Positions 19,632 through 29,215 of a DNA stretch of 64,000 nucleotides are shown one piece after another. The notes under the pieces were generated by a model. It did no database searches. It saw nothing but the letters and a program-made list of their open reading frames with translations, and was not told the DNA's origin. Every line of letters starts with the position of its first letter. The first letter of the stretch is position 1. Both the position numbers and the translations under genes were made by a program. This DNA comes from Microbispora sp. H13382 (GTDB taxonomy: Bacteria; Actinomycetota; Actinomycetes; Streptosporangiales; Streptosporangiaceae): positions 62,001 to 126,000 of the forward strand of contig NZ_JABBXA010000018.1 in NCBI RefSeq assembly GCF_014161445.1. Reading direction: 5' to 3'.

Positions 19632-20681
19632 TCAGCCGAGGGTGAGCACCACCTTGACGTCGTCGTCCCGGCGCTCGAAGGCCTCGGTGTAGCGGTGCAG
19701 CGGCACCCGCCGGGAGATCAGCCGGGCGAGCCAGCCGGAGTCGGCCCGGGCGAGGGCGCCGGCCGCGAAGGCGTAGTGGTCGTGGTTGGCGTTCACGGTG
19801 CCGATGACGACCTCGTTCTCCAGCACGATCTCCCGGTTGAGCGTCCCGGCGTCCAGGGTGAGCCGCCGCCCGCTCGGAGAGACCCCGGTCAGGCAGACGA
19901 TGCCGTACGGGCCGGTCGCGGCGATGGCGCCGAACACCACGTCGGCGGCGCCGGTGGCCTCGATGACGACGTCCGGCCGGGTCGACCGCACCACGTCCTC
20001 CACCCAGCCGGTGTGGTACTCCGCGCCGAGGTCCGCGACGAGTGCCGGCTTGGGCCCTGTGGTGACGCGGTCGAGCACGTGCACGGCGAGGCCGCGCTGC
20101 ACGCCGAGCAGCGCGGCGAGCAGGCCGATGGGCCCCGCGCCGGTGACCAGCGCCGTACGCGGCTCGAACCACGAGCGCGCCCCCACCTTGTCGACCTGCT
20201 CCCACGCCTTGGCCACCACCGACGCGGGTTCGAGCAGCACGCCGCACTCGCCGAGGCCGGGGGCGAGCCGGACCGCGTAGGACGCGTCGACGCACCACGT
20301 CTCGCTCGCGTAGCCGTCGAGCTCCTTGATGCCCCGCTCCGTGTAGCGGCCGTTGCGGCACATGTCGTACTGCCCGTGCGCGCATGCTCCGCACGGCACG
20401 GGGTCGGGCCGGCGCACGAGGCCCACCACGAGGTCTCCCGGCGCGAAGCCGGAGCCGGGCGGGGCCTGCCGTACGCGGCCGAGGGACTCGTGCCCGATGA
20501 CCAGCCGTTCCCGGTCCGGCGGAGCCCAGCCGTAGTCGCCGGCCACGATCTCCCGGTCCGTTCCGCAGACGCCGACGGCCACGCCCTCCACGAGAAGGCC
20601 GCCCGGCCCGGGCTCGGGATCGGGCACCTCGGTCAGCGCCGGCGAACCGGCGCGGTGCGGGACGACGGTGAGGGCACGCAT
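19632..20681 (-). CDS. Zinc/NAD(P)-dependent glucose dehydrogenase-like alcohol dehydrogenase
   Basis: The 349-residue protein belongs to the medium-chain dehydrogenase superfamily, glucose-1-dehydrogenase branch. Catalytic zinc ligands are in GVCGTD and IGHESLG. A partial structural Cys cluster is seen as CGACAHGQYDMC. The Rossmann motif TGAGPIGLLAA is followed by the glucose-dehydrogenase-type EYHTG segment. The ATG has GGAGAGGAGT just upstream. It lies 21 bases after the MarR gene, probably as the last gene of a four-gene operon. The substrate is probably an aldose, by family; this is not proven. Confidence 0.87.
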   Translation of the reverse strand: MRALTVVPHRAGSPALTEVPDPEPGPGGLLVEGVAVGVCGTDREIVAGDYGWAPPDRERLVIGHESLGRVRQAPPGSGFAPGDLVVGLVRRPDPVPCGACAHGQYDMCRNGRYTERGIKELDGYASETWCVDASYAVRLAPGLGECGVLLEPASVVAKAWEQVDKVGARSWFEPRTALVTGAGPIGLLAALLGVQRGLAVHVLDRVTTGPKPALVADLGAEYHTGWVEDVVRSTRPDVVIEATGAADVVFGAIAATGPYGIVCLTGVSPSGRRLTLDAGTLNREIVLENEVVIGTVNANHDHYAFAAGALARADSGWLARLISRRVPLHRYTEAFERRDDDVKVVLTLG

Positions 20682-20702
20682 GCGGGACTCCTCTCCCGGT
20701 GG

Positions 20703-21179
20703 TCAGTCGTGGCCGCCTGCGCCGGGGCCGTCCGACGCCGCCGCGGTGAACTCGCGCAGTGTCCGGGCGAGCGTACGGCGGCTGTCCGGTGGCAGACGGC
20801 GCAGCGCGGCCGCGATGTGCCCGCGGCGCGCGGCGCGGACGCGTTCGAGCGAGCGTCTGCCGGTCTCCGTGACGTCGATGCTGACCTCGCGGCGGCTGTG
20901 CGGGGACAGCAGGCGCGTCAGCAGCCCGGCGGTGTGCAGACGGGCCACGAGGCGGCCGGTGGCAGAGACCGACATGCCCAGCAGGTCGGCGAGCCCGCTC
21001 AGGTTCAGCGGGCCGTGCCGGTCGACCGCGAGCAGCACCCGCAACTGGGTGACCGACAGGCCGGCGCCGCGCGTCACCGCGGTGAGGGTCATCTCCACCA
21101 GGGCGAGGGAGGCGTCCTCGACCGACCACGCGTCCTCCTCGAGCGCGGGGTCGGTCTCCTCCGCGATTTCGGCGCTCAT
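20703..21179 (-). CDS. MarR-family transcriptional regulator
   Basis: The 158-residue protein has a winged helix-turn-helix at about residues 45-110: GLSVTQLRVLLAVDRHG, then LSGLADLLGMSVSATGRLVARL as the helix-turn-helix, then a wing with SPHSRREVSIDVTETGRR. N- and C-terminal helices would form the dimer. Its ATG overlaps the oxidase stop (ATGA), so it is translated with the genes it probably controls. The ligand is unknown, but a substrate or product of this catabolic operon is the obvious guess. Confidence 0.92.
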   Translation of the reverse strand: MSAEIAEETDPALEEDAWSVEDASLALVEMTLTAVTRGAGLSVTQLRVLLAVDRHGPLNLSGLADLLGMSVSATGRLVARLHTAGLLTRLLSPHSRREVSIDVTETGRRSLERVRAARRGHIAAALRRLPPDSRRTLARTLREFTAAASDGPGAGGHD

Positions 21180-24178
21180 CGCGTCCCCAGGACCCGCGCC
21201 GGGCCGGGCCTGCACGCGACGCGGCACTCGGGAAGGTCGCCGAGCGGGGTGCCGCGCACCCCGGCCGCCAGCAACTCCGCGAGGTGGACCGCCCGGCGTC
21301 CCACTCCCGCCTGCTCGATCTGCGTACGGCAGCTGAACCCGTCGGCGAGGACGAGCGTCCCGGCCCCGGCGGCCCGGATCGCCGGCAGGATCTCGTGCTC
21401 GGCGCAGGTCATCGACACCTCCAGGTGACCGGCGGTGAAGCCGAAGTTCCCGGCGAGGCCGCAGCAGCCGCCAACCGCCTCGGCCCGCACCCCGGCGCGG
21501 GCCAGCAGGGCCAGGTCGGCGCCGAAGCCGAGCACCGAGTGGTGATGGCAGTGCGGCTGGGCGACGGCGTCCCGGTCGATCCGGGGCGGGTCCCAGCCGT
21601 CGGTCTCGCCGAGCAGTTCGGCGAGGGTTCTGGTCTGCTCGCGCAGCCGGGCGAAGTCCCGGTCGTGCGCGAACAGCTCGGGCGCGTCGGCGCGGAACAC
21701 CGCCGTGCAGCTCGGCTCCAGCCCGACGATCGGGATGCCGCGGCGCAGCGCCGGGGCGAGGGTCCGCACGGTGCGCCGCAGCACCCGCCGCGCCACGCCG
21801 AGCTGGCCCGTCGAGATCCAGGTCAGCCCGCAGCACAGCGTGCGCGGCGGGATCAGCACGCGATAGCCCGCCGACTCCAGCACCTCCACGGCGGCGCGGC
21901 CGACGTGGGGATGGAAGTTGTCGGTGAAGGTGTCCGGCCACAGCACCACGGGCCCGCGCTCCCCTCCACCCCGGGGCCCGCGCGTCCGGTACCAGTCGCG
22001 GAAGCGGACCGGCGCGAAGTCCGGCACCGGCCGGGCCGTTTCGAGGCCCGCCAGGCGCTTGCCCAGCGCGGACAGCACGGGCGCGTGCGCCAGCGCGTTG
22101 ACCACGCCGGGAGCGAGCGCGGCGACGCGGGCCCACACCGGCAGCCACCCCATCGCGTAGTGGTCCGCCGGCCGGATCCGCCGGGCGTAGTGATGGGCGA
22201 GGAACTCGGCCTTGTACGTCGCCATGTCGACCTGCATGGGACAGTCGTGCCTGCAGCCCTTGCAGGCCAGGCACAGGTCGAGGGCGTCGCGCACGGCGGC
22301 GGAACGCCAGCCGTCCCGCACCGCGGAGTCGGCGTGGCCGTTCAGCATCTCGAACAGCAGCCGGGAGCGTCCGCGGGTGGAGTGCTCCTCCTCGCCGGTG
22401 GCCCGGTAGGACGGGCACATCACCCCGCCGGTGTGCTCGCGGCACTTGCCGACCCCCACGCACCGCATGACGGCCCGCTGGAAGCTGCCCTCGTCGCCGG
22501 GATAGCCGAAGTGGACGGGCGGGTCGGCGGGTGTCCACTCGGGGCCGAGCCGCAGGTTCTCGTCCAGCTTGTACGGCGCGACGATCTTGCCCGGGTTCAT
22601 CCGGTCGCCGGGGTCGAAGACGGCCTTGACCCGCTCGAAGGCGGTCATGACCTCGGGCCCGAACATCCTGGTGAGGAGTTCGCCCCTGGCCTGCCCGTCG
22701 CCGTGCTCGCCCGACAGCGAGCCGCCGTAGGAGACGACGAGGCCGGCGGCCCGTTCCAGGAAGGCCCGGAAGGCCGCCACCCCGTCGGCGGTCACCAGGT
22801 CGAACGGGATGCGGGTGTGCACGCAGCCCTGCCCGAAGTGCCCGTACAGGGAGGCGTCGCCGTAGCCGAACTCCTCGAACAGGCGGCGCAGGTCGCGCAG
22901 GTAGTCCCCGAGCCGGTCGGGCGGGACGGCGGAGTCCTCGAAGCCCTCCCACGTCTCGCGCATCCCGGGAACGCGCGCGGTGGCGCCGAGCCCGGACTCG
23001 CGGACCTCCCACAGCTTCTTCTCGGTCTTCGCGTCGTCGATGAAGGAGATGTGCGGCGCGTGCTCGCTGCCCTTCAGCTCCTCGAGAAGGTCACATGCCC
23101 TGGCGTCCGCCTCCTTCTGCGAGTCGGCGCCGAAGGAGACCATGAGCCAGCCGCCGCCCTCCGGCAGCCGCTTGAGCGCGTCGGGGTGCATGTGCTTGCG
23201 CCGCTCGAAGTCCACGAGCTTGTCGTCCACCCCTTCGAGCTGGAGCGGGCCGTAGCGGGCGATGCGCGGCACGGCGTCGGCGGCCACGCCGATGTCGTGG
23301 TAGCCCAGCAGGACGAGGCACTCCGCCTTCGGCGCGGGCACCAGGCACAGCTCGGCCCGCAGCACGGTGACCAGCGTGCCCTCCGACCCGACCAGCGCCC
23401 GGGCCAGGTCGAACCCGGCCTCGGGCAGGAGCTGGTCGAGGTTGTAGCCCGACACCCGCCGGGGGATGTCGGGGAAGCGCCGGTGGATCTCGCCGGCGTG
23501 CTCGTCCACGATGGCCCGCAGCTCGCGGTAGATGCGCCCCCGCGGCCCGCCCTCGGCGACGATCCGGCCGAACTCCTCGTCGCCGGTCGGCCCCACCCAC
23601 ATGCGCTGCCCGTCGTAGGTGAGGATCTCCAGCCGTGAGACGTTGTCGGCGGTCTTGCCGTACGCCTGGGCGGTCGAGCCGCAGGAGTTGTTGCCGATCA
23701 TGCCGCCGAGCGTGCACTGGGAGTGCGTGGACGGGCGCGGCCCGAACATCAGGCCGGTGTCGGCCAGCAGCCGGTTCAGCACGTCGAGCACGATGCCGGG
23801 CTCGACCACGCAGGTGCGCGCCGCGGCGTCCACCGACACCAGCCGGTGGCAGTACTTGGACCAGTCGATCACCACGGCGGCGTTGCAGGTCTGACCGGCC
23901 AGGCTCGTCCCGCCGCCCCGTGAGGTGACGGGCGCGCCGTGCTCCCGGCAGACCGCGATCGCCTCGGCCGCCGCGTCCACCGTGCGCGGCACCACCACGC
24001 CCAGCGGCACCTGGCGGTAGTTCGACCCGTCGGTGGAGTAGGCGCCCCGGCTGCCGGGGTCGAACCTGACCTCGCCGTCCACCCGGGCGGCGAGGTCCCG
24101 CTCCAGGTCGCGCACCCGCACGTACGGCTGTCGCGGCCGCTCCGTCACGGGTGCGGGTACGAGAACCTGGCTGGTCAT
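21176..24178 (-). CDS. FAD-linked oxidase fused to Fe-S/CCG reductase domain (GlcD/GlpC type)
   Basis: This 1000-residue fusion joins four parts. The PCMH-type FAD domain has SRGGGTSLAGQ and GGMIGNNSCG; the FAD-oxidase C-terminal domain has the SGEHGDGQARG motif. A ferredoxin-like segment carries clustered Cys in CVGVGKCREHTGGVMCPSY and CLACKGCRHDCP. Two CCG domains follow, with CCGLTW and CCGLAGNFGF. Such proteins oxidise D-2-hydroxy acids such as D-lactate or glycolate and pass electrons to the membrane quinone pool. The ATG lies 4 bases after the TPP enzyme, and the stop overlaps the MarR gene. All expected cofactor motifs are present. Confidence 0.93.
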   Translation of the reverse strand: MTSQVLVPAPVTERPRQPYVRVRDLERDLAARVDGEVRFDPGSRGAYSTDGSNYRQVPLGVVVPRTVDAAAEAIAVCREHGAPVTSRGGGTSLAGQTCNAAVVIDWSKYCHRLVSVDAAARTCVVEPGIVLDVLNRLLADTGLMFGPRPSTHSQCTLGGMIGNNSCGSTAQAYGKTADNVSRLEILTYDGQRMWVGPTGDEEFGRIVAEGGPRGRIYRELRAIVDEHAGEIHRRFPDIPRRVSGYNLDQLLPEAGFDLARALVGSEGTLVTVLRAELCLVPAPKAECLVLLGYHDIGVAADAVPRIARYGPLQLEGVDDKLVDFERRKHMHPDALKRLPEGGGWLMVSFGADSQKEADARACDLLEELKGSEHAPHISFIDDAKTEKKLWEVRESGLGATARVPGMRETWEGFEDSAVPPDRLGDYLRDLRRLFEEFGYGDASLYGHFGQGCVHTRIPFDLVTADGVAAFRAFLERAAGLVVSYGGSLSGEHGDGQARGELLTRMFGPEVMTAFERVKAVFDPGDRMNPGKIVAPYKLDENLRLGPEWTPADPPVHFGYPGDEGSFQRAVMRCVGVGKCREHTGGVMCPSYRATGEEEHSTRGRSRLLFEMLNGHADSAVRDGWRSAAVRDALDLCLACKGCRHDCPMQVDMATYKAEFLAHHYARRIRPADHYAMGWLPVWARVAALAPGVVNALAHAPVLSALGKRLAGLETARPVPDFAPVRFRDWYRTRGPRGGGERGPVVLWPDTFTDNFHPHVGRAAVEVLESAGYRVLIPPRTLCCGLTWISTGQLGVARRVLRRTVRTLAPALRRGIPIVGLEPSCTAVFRADAPELFAHDRDFARLREQTRTLAELLGETDGWDPPRIDRDAVAQPHCHHHSVLGFGADLALLARAGVRAEAVGGCCGLAGNFGFTAGHLEVSMTCAEHEILPAIRAAGAGTLVLADGFSCRTQIEQAGVGRRAVHLAELLAAGVRGTPLGDLPECRVACRPGPARVLGTR

Positions 24179-24182
24179 GGCG

Positions 24183-25949
24183 TCACCGCCCCAGTTGAGA
24201 GATCTTGTCCTTGAACAGCGTCGTCGCGATGGCCGCCTTGTGCGGCTGCCCCTTGAGGAACGCCTCGGCGAACTTGACCGCCTGGTCGCGGGCGACCTTG
24301 CCCGGCATGGGCGGCTCGTTCGGGTCGACGTCGACGTCGACGAGCGCCGGCCCGGGATGGGCGAGGGCCTGCCGTACGGCCTCGTCCACCTCGGCGGGGT
24401 CGGTGACCTTGCGGCCGTACCCGCCGCAGGAGCGGGCCCAGGCGGAGAAGTCGGAGGTGGGCGGGCCGAACCTGACCCCGTGCTCGGGGAACCCCAGCAC
24501 CATCTGCTCCCACAGGATCTGGCCCAGCGAGCCGTTGTTGTTCACCACCACCGTGATCGGCAGGCCGAGACGCGCCGCGGTGAGGAACTCGGCCATCAGC
24601 ATCGCGAAGCCGCCGTCGCCGATGAAGGCGATCACCTGCCGTCCGGGGTGGGCGAGCTGCGCCGCGATCGCGTACGGCAGGCCGGGGGCCATGCTGGCGA
24701 GGTTGCCCGACAGGTAGAACTCACGGTCGCCGCGGATCGTCCAGTGCCGGGCCGCCCAGGTCGCGATCGTGCCGGAGTCGCAGGTGAGGATGGCGTCGTC
24801 GGCGGCGGCCCGGTCAACGCAGCCGATCAGGTACTGCGGGGCGACGGGGGTGCGCCCGGGGTTCTCCAGGGCGGTCATGTTCTCCCGCCACCCGGCCATG
24901 GCCTTCTGGTACTTCTCCAGGTGCGCCCGGTCCTCGTTCCGGTGCAGCAGCGGCAGCAGCGCGGCGAGCCCCTCCTTGGCGTCCCCGATCATCGGCACCT
25001 CGGTCGGCATGCGCACGCCCGCGCGGGCGGGGTCGGCGTCGATCTGCACGACGCGGACCTTGCCGGGCTCGGGCAGGTGCTTGGTGTAGGGGAAGTTGGT
25101 GCCGACCATCAGCAGCGTGTCGCAGTCCTCGACCAGCTCCTCGCCGGGCCTCGTGCCGAGCAGGCCGATCCCGCCCACGGCGTACGGCGAGTCGTCGGGG
25201 ATGACCGCCTTGCCGGGCAGCGTCTTGATCACGGGGGCGCCCAGCGTCTCGGCGACGGCCAGCACCTCCGCGCGGGCGTGCAGGGCGCCGGCCCCGGCCA
25301 GGATCGCGGGCCGCCGGGCCGCGTTCAGCACCTCGGCGGCGGCGGTCAGGTCGTCGGTGCGCGGCACGCCGGGCGGGGACAGGTAGACGGGGGAGGCCGC
25401 GGGCGGCCGGGCGGGGGCGACGTGCTGGTAGGGGTCGGCGTCGGCCGGGGCCACCTGCACGTCGTTGGGCAGGCACAGGTGGGCGACCCCGCGCCGGGCG
25501 TATGCCGTGCGGATGGCGATGTCCACCACCCCGGGCAGCTGCGCGGGGTTGTCCACCACCAGGTTGTACTCGGCCACGTCCTCGAACACCCGGTCGAGGT
25601 GGACCTCCTGCTGGTAGCCGGTGCCCAGCACGCTGGTCTCCTGCATGCCGGTGATGGCCAGCACCGGCTGGTGGTCGAGCTTGGCGTCGTACAGGCCGTT
25701 GAGCAGGTGGATGCCGCCGGGGCCCGAGGTGGCCAGGCACACGCCGATGCGGCCGGTGGCCTTCGCGTGCGCGGCGGCCATGAACGCGGCCGCCTCCTCG
25801 TGGTGCACCAGCACGAACCGGACACGGTCGGATTGGCGGCGCAGCCCCTCCATGATGCCGTTGATGCCGTCCCCGGGGAGCCCGAAGACGGTGTCGACAC
25901 CCCAGTCGGCGAGCCGTCTGATGAGTACTTCGGAGGCGATTTCCGTCAT
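24183..25949 (-). CDS. Thiamine-pyrophosphate enzyme, pyruvate oxidase/acetolactate synthase-like
   Basis: The 588-residue protein has the three POX/ALS domains. The N-terminal pyrimidine-binding domain has FGLPGDGINGI and the catalytic Glu in VHHEEAAAF. A central domain follows. The C-terminal diphosphate domain has IGDGGFAML through VVVNNNG, the GDG-NN thiamine motif. It most resembles quinone-dependent pyruvate dehydrogenase/oxidase proteins such as PoxB, but a lyase of another 2-keto acid is possible. ATG 25949 is where homology begins; its ribosome-binding site is weak. It is the first gene of the minus operon and is divergent from the enolase-superfamily gene. Confidence 0.88.
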   Translation of the reverse strand: MTEIASEVLIRRLADWGVDTVFGLPGDGINGIMEGLRRQSDRVRFVLVHHEEAAAFMAAAHAKATGRIGVCLATSGPGGIHLLNGLYDAKLDHQPVLAITGMQETSVLGTGYQQEVHLDRVFEDVAEYNLVVDNPAQLPGVVDIAIRTAYARRGVAHLCLPNDVQVAPADADPYQHVAPARPPAASPVYLSPPGVPRTDDLTAAAEVLNAARRPAILAGAGALHARAEVLAVAETLGAPVIKTLPGKAVIPDDSPYAVGGIGLLGTRPGEELVEDCDTLLMVGTNFPYTKHLPEPGKVRVVQIDADPARAGVRMPTEVPMIGDAKEGLAALLPLLHRNEDRAHLEKYQKAMAGWRENMTALENPGRTPVAPQYLIGCVDRAAADDAILTCDSGTIATWAARHWTIRGDREFYLSGNLASMAPGLPYAIAAQLAHPGRQVIAFIGDGGFAMLMAEFLTAARLGLPITVVVNNNGSLGQILWEQMVLGFPEHGVRFGPPTSDFSAWARSCGGYGRKVTDPAEVDEAVRQALAHPGPALVDVDVDPNEPPMPGKVARDQAVKFAEAFLKGQPHKAAIATTLFKDKISQLGR

Positions 25950-25995
25950 ATAGGCCGCGCTGCCCGGGGAATGGGAAGCCGAACACTCACCACAT

Positions 25996-26008
25996 GGAAA
26001 ATCTTTCC
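25996..26008. promoter_or_regulatory. Short inverted repeat in the divergent catabolic promoter
   Basis: GGAAA and TTTCC are separated by ATC within the 103-base region between the TPP enzyme and the dehydratase. This is the most A/T-rich part of the region. It may be part of an operator for the MarR protein encoded in the operon, but the arms are short. Confidence 0.25.
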
Positions 26009-26052
26009 TCTGTGCCAGAGTCGGAGGGTCATGCCCGGGTAGGGGCACGCCT

Positions 26053-27141
26053 GTGATCAGAGACCTCCATGTGGCGGCGTACCGCGTGCCGACCGACCGC
26101 CCGGAGGCCGACGGCACGCTGAGCTGGGACGCGACCACGATCGTGGTGGTCCGCGCCGACGCGGGCGAGGCGGCGGGGCTCGGCTGGACCTACGCGCCGG
26201 CCGCCGCCGCGACGGTCGTCACGGACCTGCTCGCGCCCCTGGTGCGCGGCGGCGACCCGATGGACGTGCCGCGCCTGTGGACCGCGATGGTCCGCCGGGT
26301 GCGCAACGCGAGCCGCACCGGCGTCGCCGGGTACGCGATCTCCGCGGTCGACGTCGCGCTCTGGGACCTCAAGGCCCGGCTGCTCGGCGTGCCGCTCGCC
26401 CGCCTGTTCGGCCTGGCCAGGGAGCGCGTGCCCGTGTACGGCTCGGGCGGGTTCACCACGTACGACGACGACGTCACGACGGCGCAGCTCGCGCGCTGGG
26501 CGCACGAGCAGGGCATCCCCCGCGTCAAGATCAAGATCGGGGAGTCGGCCGGCACGGCGCCCGGCCGCGACCTGCACCGCGTCGGGCTCGCCCGCCGCGT
26601 CATCGGGGACGCCGCCGAGCTGTATGTGGACGCCAACGGCGGTTACAGCGCGAAACAGGCCGTGCGGATGGAGCGCCGGATGCGCGACCACGACGTGCGG
26701 TGGTTCGAGGAACCGGTGTCCTCCGACGACCTGGCCGGGCTGCGCCTGGTGCGCGAGCGGGCCGACGCCGACGTCGCGGCCGGGGAGTACGGCGGCGACC
26801 TCGTCTACTTCACCCGCATGTGCGCGGCCGGCGCGGTCGACTGCCTGCAGATCGACGCCACCCGCTGCGGCGGCTACACGGGCTGGAACGGCGCGGCCGC
26901 GATCGCCGCCGGGCACGGCCTGGAGGTGTCGGCGCACTGCGCGCCCAACCTGCACGCGCCGGTCGCCGCGGCGACGCCGAACCTGCGCCACATGGAGTGG
27001 TTCCACGACCACGTGCGCATCGAGGGCGACCTGTTCGAGGGCGCGGCCGACCCGACAGGCGGCGCGGTGCGCCCGCCGGACGCGCCCGGCCACGGCCTGA
27101 CGCTGCGCGACGACGTGGCCGAGCCGTACCGCGTGGCGTAG
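26053..27141 (+). CDS. Enolase-superfamily (mandelate racemase/sugar-acid dehydratase) enzyme
   Basis: The 362-residue protein has the N-terminal capping domain and a C-terminal barrel of the mandelate-racemase group. Visible catalytic features are the KxK base in RVKIKIGE, metal ligands in VDANGGY, EEPVSSDD and AAGEYGGD, and the C-terminal histidine in SAHCAPNLH. GTG 26053 has AGGGG about 10 bases upstream. Sugar-acid dehydration would fit the divergent dehydrogenase, FAD oxidase and TPP enzyme, which could oxidise an aldose, dehydrate the acid and process the keto acid. The exact substrate cannot be read. Confidence 0.88.
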   Translation: MIRDLHVAAYRVPTDRPEADGTLSWDATTIVVVRADAGEAAGLGWTYAPAAAATVVTDLLAPLVRGGDPMDVPRLWTAMVRRVRNASRTGVAGYAISAVDVALWDLKARLLGVPLARLFGLARERVPVYGSGGFTTYDDDVTTAQLARWAHEQGIPRVKIKIGESAGTAPGRDLHRVGLARRVIGDAAELYVDANGGYSAKQAVRMERRMRDHDVRWFEEPVSSDDLAGLRLVRERADADVAAGEYGGDLVYFTRMCAAGAVDCLQIDATRCGGYTGWNGAAAIAAGHGLEVSAHCAPNLHAPVAAATPNLRHMEWFHDHVRIEGDLFEGAADPTGGAVRPPDAPGHGLTLRDDVAEPYRVA

Positions 27142-27145
27142 GGGG

Positions 27146-27841
27146 TCAGCCGTCCGTGTCGAGCGGATCGTCGAGCAGCCCGGCGTCGTGGACGAGCAGG
27201 GCGATCTGGACGCGGTTGTTGAGGCCGAGCTTGGCGAGGACGCTCGACACGTGCGTCTTGACGGTGGGGACGCTCAGGTGGAGCCGGGCGGCGATCTCGG
27301 CGTTCGGACTGCCCCGGCCGACCGCCACCGCGACCTCCCGCTCCCGGTCGTTGAGCAGCGCCAGGCGCTCCGCGGCCCGGGCCCGCCGCCGGTCCTGACC
27401 GTCCTCGGCCACCCGGGCGATGAGCCGCCGGGTGACCGCCGGCGACAGGACCGGATGCCCGGCGGCCACCCGGCGGATGGCGTCGACGATCTCACCCGGC
27501 GGGGTGTCCTTGAGCAGGAACCCGGCGGCGCCCGCGCGCAGGGCGCGCAGCACGTGCTCGTCGGCGTCGAAGGTGGTCAGCACGATCACCTCGGGCGCGC
27601 CGTCGCGGGCGCGCAGCGCCTCGGTGGCGGCCAGGCCGTCCATGACCGGCATCCGGATGTCCATCAGCACCACGTGCGGCCGCGCCCGCCCGGCCATGGC
27701 CAGCGCCTCGGCGCCGTCACCGGCCTGGGCGAGGACGCGGATGTCGGGGGCGCCGCCGAGCATCATCACCAGGCCGGCCCGGACCAGGGGGTCGTCGTCG
27801 GCGATGAGCACGCCGATCGGCGCGGCTTCTGGCGTGATCAT
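27146..27841 (-). CDS. NarL/LuxR-family response regulator
   Basis: The 231-residue protein has a receiver domain (about 9-125), with phosphoacceptor Asp in VVLMDIRMPVMDG, acidic pocket DDD near residue 15, Thr in VLTTFD and Lys in FLLKDTPP. A LuxR-type helix-turn-helix follows at about 165-225 (LNDREREVAVAV through SVPTVKTHVSSVLAKLGL). Its ATG overlaps the kinase stop (ATGA), so the pair is translationally coupled. The target genes may be the divergent membrane genes at 29216-30416, which is inference. Confidence 0.95.
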   Translation of the reverse strand: MITPEAAPIGVLIADDDPLVRAGLVMMLGGAPDIRVLAQAGDGAEALAMAGRARPHVVLMDIRMPVMDGLAATEALRARDGAPEVIVLTTFDADEHVLRALRAGAAGFLLKDTPPGEIVDAIRRVAAGHPVLSPAVTRRLIARVAEDGQDRRRARAAERLALLNDREREVAVAVGRGSPNAEIAARLHLSVPTVKTHVSSVLAKLGLNNRVQIALLVHDAGLLDDPLDTDG

Positions 27842-29034
27842 GTAGGCCACGGTAGCCAGGCCCGCACGCGCCAGCCACCCGGGCCCCCGTCGCCGTCGCG
27901 ACGCACGGACCCGTGCTCCAGCCGGCCCCCCGCCAGCGCGACGCGCTCGGCGAGGCCGGCGAGGCCGTGGCCCCCACCGGCGGCGTCCGGTGCGACGGCG
28001 TCGGCGGGGGCGTCGTTGACCACCTCGACCGTCAGGCCCTCGCCGGGAGCGCCCGTCAGCCGCAGGCGGACGCCGGCCCCCGGCGCGTGCTTGCGGGCGT
28101 TGGTCAGGGCCTCCTGCGCGACGCGGTAGGCGGTGCGGCCCGTCCCGTCCGGAACCGTCTCTCGCGCGCCGAGGTCGTCGCACAGCTCGACCCGCATGCC
28201 CGCCTGCCCCGACTCCGCGACGAGCCGTTCCAGATCGGCGAGGGCGGGCGGGCCGGGCCGTGTGGGCGAGGACGCCTCGCCGGTCGGGGCGCGCAGCACG
28301 CCGATCACCTCGCGCAGGTCCTGCAGGGCCTGGTGGGCGCTCTCCCTGATCACCCGCGCCGCGCGGGCGACGTCGGCGGGGTCGGCGCCGGGGTTGAACT
28401 CCAGCGCCCCCGCGTGCACGCTCAGCAGCGACAGCCGGTGGCCGAGCACGTCGTGGATCTCGCGGGCGATGGCCTCGCGGACCTGGTGCTGCGCCTGCTC
28501 GGCCCGCAGCCTCGCCTCGGTCTCCATCCGGGCCACGCGGTCGCGCTGGGCCAGCACGAGGCGGCGCCGGTGGTGGACGAACAGTCCCCAGCCGACCGCC
28601 GCGCCCTGGAGGGCCAGGCCCAGCGTCAGCAGCGCGAGCGGCGGCATGTCCGGATCGGGGCGCAGACATGTGAAGACGACCGCGGCGAGGACGCTGAGCC
28701 CGAACACCGCTCCGGAGGTCCGCGGGCGGCGGTGGACCGCGACCGAGAAGAGCGCGGCCAGCATCGGGCCCGCGACCATCTCGAAGACGGCCGACAGCGC
28801 GACGAGCGTCACCGCGAGCCCGACCGGCCATCTGCGGCGCAGCCACAACGCCGCGCAGCCGAGCATGCTCACGAGCTGGTCGAGGGAGAAAAGCCACGCC
28901 GGTGGCAGGGGCGTGGCGTGCAGACGCTCCACCGACGTGTAGAAGCCGAAGGCGACGGCGAGCACGAACATCGCCGTGTCCACGAGCCAGTCGCGCCGGC
29001 TGCGCCGGTGCCGGGGGGCGGCGGAGGGATCCAT
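27838..29034 (-). CDS. NarL-type sensor histidine kinase
   Basis: The 398-residue protein has four to six N-terminal membrane helices within residues 15-150 and no large extracellular loop. A short coiled coil then leads to a HisKA_3 dimerisation domain with phospho-His in REIHDVLGHRLSLLS. The HATPase domain carries GGGHGLAGLAERV. The ATG at 29034 has a G-rich stretch upstream and begins the conserved part. It is the first gene of a two-gene two-component operon. An intramembrane signal, such as an envelope-active compound, is typical of this kinase shape. Confidence 0.94.
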   Translation of the reverse strand: MDPSAAPRHRRSRRDWLVDTAMFVLAVAFGFYTSVERLHATPLPPAWLFSLDQLVSMLGCAALWLRRRWPVGLAVTLVALSAVFEMVAGPMLAALFSVAVHRRPRTSGAVFGLSVLAAVVFTCLRPDPDMPPLALLTLGLALQGAAVGWGLFVHHRRRLVLAQRDRVARMETEARLRAEQAQHQVREAIAREIHDVLGHRLSLLSVHAGALEFNPGADPADVARAARVIRESAHQALQDLREVIGVLRAPTGEASSPTRPGPPALADLERLVAESGQAGMRVELCDDLGARETVPDGTGRTAYRVAQEALTNARKHAPGAGVRLRLTGAPGEGLTVEVVNDAPADAVAPDAAGGGHGLAGLAERVALAGGRLEHGSVRRDGDGGPGGWRVRAWLPWPT

Positions 29035-29215
29035 AACCCCCGCAGCGTACGACCCGGCGGAAGGCGCGTTCACGGCCGCGCGGCGAAGACCATACCGAAG
29101 TCGGGCGCCGTCCGACTTCGGTCGGCGGACACGCCGTGCGCCGGCGACCTTCGCCGGACGGGAGCATGCCGACGCCCGATCCCCGGCGGGTCCGCCGGTC
29201 CCTAGCGTCGGCGCC

